Positions 60,387-64,000 of a DNA stretch of 64,000 nt are shown piece after piece. Where the stretch lies: positions 1,612,001 through 1,676,000 of the forward strand of contig NZ_SZYH01000001.1 of the NCBI RefSeq assembly GCF_005298175.1, written 5' to 3'. The position numbers and the translations under genes are program-made. The notes below the pieces were generated by a model that worked only from the letters and a program-made list of their open reading frames with translations, did no database searches and had not been told where the DNA came from. Source of the DNA: Marinobacter panjinensis (GTDB taxonomy: Bacteria > Pseudomonadota > Gammaproteobacteria > Pseudomonadales > Oleiphilaceae). Within the stretch, counting starts at the first letter, position 1, and every line of letters begins with the position of its first letter.

Positions 60387-61688
60387 ATGATTCAGAGCAC
60401 CAATCAAGGCCTTGATCTGGTTATCGTGGGCGGAGGCATTGGCGGCATCATCTGCTTGAAGTATGCCAAAGACGCCGGGCTGAACGCGCTGCTTCTTGAG
60501 CGCGGTGACCACATCGGTGGTCTATGGCGCGACCTCCCGTCCTGGCAGGACATTCAATTCCGCAAGGAAGACTGGACGCTTGGCAATTTACCGCTCGCCG
60601 GAGAGGACCAGCCCAGCATTCTGGGTAACATAGAAGCCTGGGTCGAACGCTTTGAATTATCGCCCTACATCCGCCTGAATGAGTCCGTAACAAGTGCCCG
60701 GCCGTGCGAGAAGGGCTGGAGGCTGACCACAGATACAGCAACACACGAAGCGAAGTGGCTGATTGCCGCCACCGGTGGACACAACCGCCCTGTCGTCCCA
60801 AACGTCGAGCGGATCGATTCTTCGATCACTGAATATCATTCCTCCGCCTTACGCGATCCCGAGGAATTGCGGGACAAGCGGGTTACCGTGGTGGGCGGCG
60901 GTGCGTCCGCCTATGATCTTCTGGATCTCTGCTTCGCCCACGGTGCTCGCAGTGTCGTGTGGCTCTATCGCTCCACCAAGTGGATGCGGCCGACGCGCCG
61001 AGGCAAACACTTTGGCATCGACATGCGGGTTCTGGCCAGGTATCAGATGCTCTGCTTGCCAGCGAGTCTGGTCCACCGACTGTCCAACAAAGACCTGCGG
61101 GCGAGGTACGCGAAAGCAGGCATCAACGAGATAATGCCAGAGGGCGATTTCGACATCCGCCGCGACCAGCTCATCCCGGGCCGGCCGGGGATGCTCACTA
61201 ACTTTGCCAGCATTGAGCGCCATCAAGGCGAAGTAAGCTCACTCCGCGGCAAGACCATCGAGCTCTCAAACGGTGAAGCGCTGGAAACCGATCTGCTACT
61301 CTGGGGTACTGGGTATGGTGTTGACTTCGGCTATCTCGGCCTGGAGGCGCTTAACAAGGCAAAAAACCTCAACGAGATTGGCAGTCGCTGCTACTCCGGC
61401 TTCCTCTCCGCCGACGCTCCCAATCTCTTCCTGCTGGCACCAGGAGTGCTCGACACTAATACCTCGACGCCCTGGGCCTATGCCCATGTGGCCAAGTCCA
61501 TCATGTCTCATATCGGGGGCAGACCGGTTTTTGTGAAGGCGCCTTGCGAAGCCTTCACGAATCATTTTGATCTGGTCAAGTTACTGGCGCCGCAGGACCG
61601 GGGAAACTATCCGCTCGGGATCTGGTACCTGAAGTATCTCTGGCTCGCAGTATGCCATCCCTGGAAACGATCAATGCCTATCCCCTGA
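60387..61688 (+). CDS. Flavin-containing monooxygenase-like NAD(P)/FAD protein
   Basis: This 433-residue flavoprotein has an N-terminal FAD loop Gly-Gly-Gly-Ile-Gly-Gly (about residues 14-19), a His-Ile-Gly-Gly-Leu-Trp segment near 43-48 typical of FMO-like enzymes, and a second dinucleotide loop Gly-Gly-Gly-Ala-Ser-Ala near 169-174 for NADPH. It probably hydroxylates or Baeyer-Villiger-oxidises a small molecule. GCAGGAG precedes the ATG at 60387. The frame is open back to 60042, but this upstream part overlaps the divergent flavoprotein gene. Confidence 0.83.
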   Translation: MIQSTNQGLDLVIVGGGIGGIICLKYAKDAGLNALLLERGDHIGGLWRDLPSWQDIQFRKEDWTLGNLPLAGEDQPSILGNIEAWVERFELSPYIRLNESVTSARPCEKGWRLTTDTATHEAKWLIAATGGHNRPVVPNVERIDSSITEYHSSALRDPEELRDKRVTVVGGGASAYDLLDLCFAHGARSVVWLYRSTKWMRPTRRGKHFGIDMRVLARYQMLCLPASLVHRLSNKDLRARYAKAGINEIMPEGDFDIRRDQLIPGRPGMLTNFASIERHQGEVSSLRGKTIELSNGEALETDLLLWGTGYGVDFGYLGLEALNKAKNLNEIGSRCYSGFLSADAPNLFLLAPGVLDTNTSTPWAYAHVAKSIMSHIGGRPVFVKAPCEAFTNHFDLVKLLAPQDRGNYPLGIWYLKYLWLAVCHPWKRSMPIP

Positions 61689-61731
61689 ACGTCCCCGTTT
61701 TCCCCCGAATGACCGGGCATGAAAATCGCGG

Positions 61732-62172
61732 CTACCGAATACCGTTGGACTGCAGCCACTGGCTGATCTGCGACTGGTTCATGGCACCGCTCTGGCGCGC
61801 CACTTCCCGGCCATTCTGGAACAGGATCAGCGTGGGTATGCTGCGAATACCAAACTGGCCGGCCGGCCCGGGCGATTGTTCGGTATTCAGCTTGGCAAAG
61901 CGCACTTTTCCCCGCCAGGCTTTCGCAGCCTGCTCGAACTGAGGCGCCATCGCTTTACAGGGGCCGCACCAGCTGGCCCAGAAATCCACCAGTACCGGCA
62001 CATCACTGCGTGCGGTATGGGCACTGAAGCTCTGGTCCCCCAGCTCCAGAACCTGATCCGGCCAGAGCGGCTGTTTGCAGGCACCGCAATTGCCGCCGGA
62101 TGACAGCTTATCGGCGGGCACGCGATTCACTTTGTGGCAATGCGGACACACGAGGTGTCGAATATCGGTCAT
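61732..62172 (-). CDS. trxC: Thioredoxin 2 (TrxC)
   Basis: This 146-residue cytoplasmic oxidoreductase has an N-terminal zinc domain with Cys9, Cys12, Cys29 and Cys32 and the redox site Trp-Cys69-Gly-Pro-Cys72 in the thioredoxin fold. The zinc domain separates TrxC from TrxA. It reduces protein disulfides during oxidative stress and in E. coli is under OxyR. No OxyR site was recognised here. The length is normal for the family. Confidence 0.95.
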   Translation of the reverse strand: MTDIRHLVCPHCHKVNRVPADKLSSGGNCGACKQPLWPDQVLELGDQSFSAHTARSDVPVLVDFWASWCGPCKAMAPQFEQAAKAWRGKVRFAKLNTEQSPGPAGQFGIRSIPTLILFQNGREVARQSGAMNQSQISQWLQSNGIR

Positions 62173-62287
62173 TATCTATCTGCCTTTGATTGCATACTGA
62201 CTTGAATAATCAGGGCAGATCGAGAGAAATCAAGCGGGGTTGGGCGCAACCGGGATTGAAGTAAAGTATGACACCGATATGCATGCG

Positions 62288-63070
62288 TCAGCCTTGCCAA
62301 TAAGCCTTACTGTCCTCATCCATCGGAAAGAAATGCTCAATCCGCAAATTCTGGGCGGTAACGTCCAGGGGCGTGCCTATGGTTGCGATGGTGGAAAAGA
62401 TTCTGAGTTGTTGGTTTCCCAGGTTCAGGGTAAACGGAATCGCCGGGTAGTCCAGGTGTTCCACCACGTGGCTTTTCCAGGTCTGTGGCACGCCGGGCAC
62501 AGTCAGCGCCTGTTCCAGCAATCGATTGGGCTGATCCCGAAACGGGCCGGCAAGATGCTCATGGTAGACACGTTGCAGCATATGGCAGGCGATATTCTCC
62601 CAATCGCCCACGAAGGGTTTTATGCCGTGACCATCCAACAGCGACAACAGAAAGTTCGGCCGGGCCGGAAACTGAGCGCCCAGCGCCACCATTCTTGCCA
62701 TCATCTCCTGCATGGCCTGGTTGGCCATAACCAGATAATACTCGTGATCGAACACCACAGCCGGGTACGGCAGGTGCCCCTGCAACAGATGCTCAAGCGC
62801 ATCCCTGATCATGGCCATACCGGGCGCGTTCAAATCCTGGTCGGAGTAGACCTGGCTGTACCCCGCCGCCGACAACAGCCGGTTGGTTCCGGCCAGATCC
62901 GATTGCAGCATCTGGGCTAAATGCAGAACCATACCTTTGCTGGGCTGGCTGCGGCCGGTTTCCAGAAAGCTGATGTGCTTCGCCGACACCTCGCACGCAA
63001 GGGCGAAATCCATCTGGCTCAGGCGCTTACCCTGCCGCATTTCTCTGAACAGCGTACCGAAGGCGCTCAT
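62288..63070 (-). CDS. XRE-family regulator with MmyB-like ligand-binding domain
   Basis: This 260-residue protein has an N-terminal helix-turn-helix (about 5-60) including Leu-Ser-Gln-x-x-Phe-Ala and an Ile-Ser-x-Leu-Glu-Thr-Gly recognition segment. An MmyB-like PAS-type domain (about 95-255) follows, which in relatives binds fatty acids or other ligands. AGGAAA lies a few bases before the ATG at 63070; the frame extends to 63103. The divergent membrane protein gene at 63221 is a possible target. Confidence 0.85.
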   Translation of the reverse strand: MSAFGTLFREMRQGKRLSQMDFALACEVSAKHISFLETGRSQPSKGMVLHLAQMLQSDLAGTNRLLSAAGYSQVYSDQDLNAPGMAMIRDALEHLLQGHLPYPAVVFDHEYYLVMANQAMQEMMARMVALGAQFPARPNFLLSLLDGHGIKPFVGDWENIACHMLQRVYHEHLAGPFRDQPNRLLEQALTVPGVPQTWKSHVVEHLDYPAIPFTLNLGNQQLRIFSTIATIGTPLDVTAQNLRIEHFFPMDEDSKAYWQG

Positions 63071-63220
63071 TGGGTTTCCTGTCAATTGCGAGTATTCCGC
63101 CATTATGCTGGCCGAGGGTAGGCTACACCATTACCTCACAGGTAATTGAGTCTATCTCCGCCCGGGTAGAAGCTTTGTAGCGTAGTCAAACACATTGCGA
63201 AACCCGATTGAGGTGATCCT

Positions 63221-63628
63221 ATGAAAAACTTAGTCCGTCGATTCAGCGTGAAGCAAATCATCCTGAGCGATGTATTCCTCTCCACGCCCCTGGCGCTGGC
63301 TCTCATTCTGGCCGCCGAGCCGATTGCCCAGTGGGCAGGCGGCCCCGGCGCAACCTTCTACCTGGTGGTCGGCATTATAATGCTGCTGTGGTGCGTGGAT
63401 ATGGCCGCCATGGCCATCAATGAACAGTGGCAGGAGCGATACTTGAACCTGATGATTGCTGCCGATGTAACCTGGAGCCTGCTGTCCCTTGGCTTGATGG
63501 TGTGGTTTGCGCAGAGCCTGCAGCCCCTGGGCTGGGTGCTGTTCGCCCTGAACGTACTGGTTCCGCTGGACATGGCGTGGATGAAACGGGTTGCTGCGGG
63601 TAAACCGCACCAGCCGGCGTTCAGATGA
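63221..63628 (+). CDS. Four-helix membrane protein of unknown function
   Basis: This 135-residue hydrophobic protein has four predicted helices (about 12-34, 44-66, 76-98, 101-118), a basic N-terminus and a basic C-terminal tail. I recognise no family. It lies divergent from the XRE/MmyB regulator gene with a spacer of 150 bases, an arrangement common for a regulator and its target. TGAGGT lies before the ATG. Confidence 0.7.
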   Translation: MKNLVRRFSVKQIILSDVFLSTPLALALILAAEPIAQWAGGPGATFYLVVGIIMLLWCVDMAAMAINEQWQERYLNLMIAADVTWSLLSLGLMVWFAQSLQPLGWVLFALNVLVPLDMAWMKRVAAGKPHQPAFR

Positions 63629-63651
63629 TGGCCCTTCCCTGCAATTGAAAA

Positions 63652-63684
63652 TGTGTGGCTGAGCGGCACCCTGCCAGCCACACA
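63652..63684. terminator. Stem-loop with a ten-pair perfect stem
   Basis: TGTGTGGCTG at 63652-63661 pairs with CAGCCACACA at 63675-63684 across a 13-base loop, 23 bases after the preceding stop codon. A T-rich tract follows only on the minus strand. It could end or attenuate transcription between the membrane protein gene and the ATPase gene. Confidence 0.45.
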
Positions 63685-63776
63685 AGCGGTCGAAGCTATT
63701 GATGGACCGGGGTAAAAATAGCGGGCTACACTTCCTGTACACGGCACTCCCTATCCTGCATGGCCCGATAAAAACT

Positions 63777-64000
63777 ATGAACAGCGCAGCCCCAGAGCAA
63801 CCCATCACACCGGATCCCGCTGACAACGGGCTATCCAACCAGGAGGCCAGTGCACGCCTGGAGAAATATGGTTACAACCAGCTGCCCACCCCTCCCATGC
63901 CGGGTGTGCTGGAGCTTTTTGCGCGGCAATTCCTCAGCCCTTTCATTTACATCCTGCTGATCGCTTCCGTGGTTTCGTTTGCCCTCGGCCAGCCCCCCAG
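63777..64000 (+). CDS. Cation-transporting P-type ATPase, N-terminal fragment (cut by window end)
   Basis: The first 74 codons are present. After about 20 Pro-rich residues, the sequence Gly-Leu-Ser-Asn-Gln-Glu-Ala-Ser-Ala-Arg-Leu followed by Tyr-Gly-Tyr-Asn-Gln-Leu is the cation-ATPase N-terminal domain. The first transmembrane helix follows an Arg-Gln-Phe-Leu-Ser-Pro-Phe segment. These features fit P2-type (Ca/Mg/Na) pumps. The rest, including the phosphorylation site, lies outside the window. Confidence 0.82.
   Translation, partial: MNSAAPEQPITPDPADNGLSNQEASARLEKYGYNQLPTPPMPGVLELFARQFLSPFIYILLIASVVSFALGQPP

Noticed and set aside
1..64000. Searched for CRISPR repeats, transposases, integrases, prophage and defence genes
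   Set aside because: No regular repeat array and no recognisable mobile or defence gene was found.

Overview
The window reads as chromosomal DNA of a marine gammaproteobacterium. The mixture of genes fits Marinobacter or a close relative best: an alkylsulfatase, a polyhydroxybutyrate (PHB) depolymerase, an ice-binding protein, several 7TM-DISM c-di-GMP enzymes, and many house-type genes with gammaproteobacterial character. This taxonomic guess is inference from gene content. I see about 60 protein genes, densely packed on both strands. I see no rRNA, tRNA, CRISPR array, insertion sequence, transposase, integrase or prophage. Both ends cut a gene: an NnrU-like membrane protein at the left and a cation P-type ATPase at the right.

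Layout. 1-9.5 kb: secreted and surface functions (lipoprotein alkylsulfatase, thioesterase, orphan solute-binding protein, multidomain PHB depolymerase, ice-binding lipoprotein) and an AraC regulator. 9.5-19 kb: a lipoprotein behind a sigma-54-like site, homocysteine methyltransferase, MDR oxidoreductase, CsbD, an aaeXAB-type efflux operon divergent from tenA, and a histone-deacetylase-like hydrolase. 19-26.4 kb: a c-di-GMP block with a GAF-GGDEF-EAL protein, RNase Z, a PilZ-Rossmann fusion and a 7TM-DISM EAL protein. 26.4-32.3 kb: small conserved proteins, then a Lon-like protease, USP and esterase run. 32.3-46.2 kb: mostly housekeeping enzymes, transport and membrane proteins (MscS, MFS, SDRs, YqeY, patatin, diguanylate cyclase, PsiE, potassium channel, threonine aldolase). 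The 3' remnant of a copper nitrite reductase gene sits at about 34.9-35.0 kb.

46.2-54.9 kb is the most unusual part. It holds a 636-residue KAS III enzyme with a long unknown N-terminal domain and signs of transfer. Next come a radical SAM/Memo pair (amrS/amrB), and then, running on from amrB, three genes: a protein in which I see a papain-like Gln-Cys-His-Asn arrangement, a GCS2-family glutamate-cysteine ligase-like amidoligase, and an AspA/AstE-type zinc hydrolase whose start overlaps the end of the amidoligase. Together they look like a module for making and cleaving amide bonds on an unknown substrate. This is my best candidate for an undescribed system.

54.9-64 kb: a DUF6644/DUF6152-type pair, an UlaG/NAPE-PLD-like hydrolase, a DUF4124 zinc peptidase, flavoproteins, TrxC, an XRE regulator and the ATPase start.

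All family assignments come from reading motifs in the translated sequence. No database search was run.
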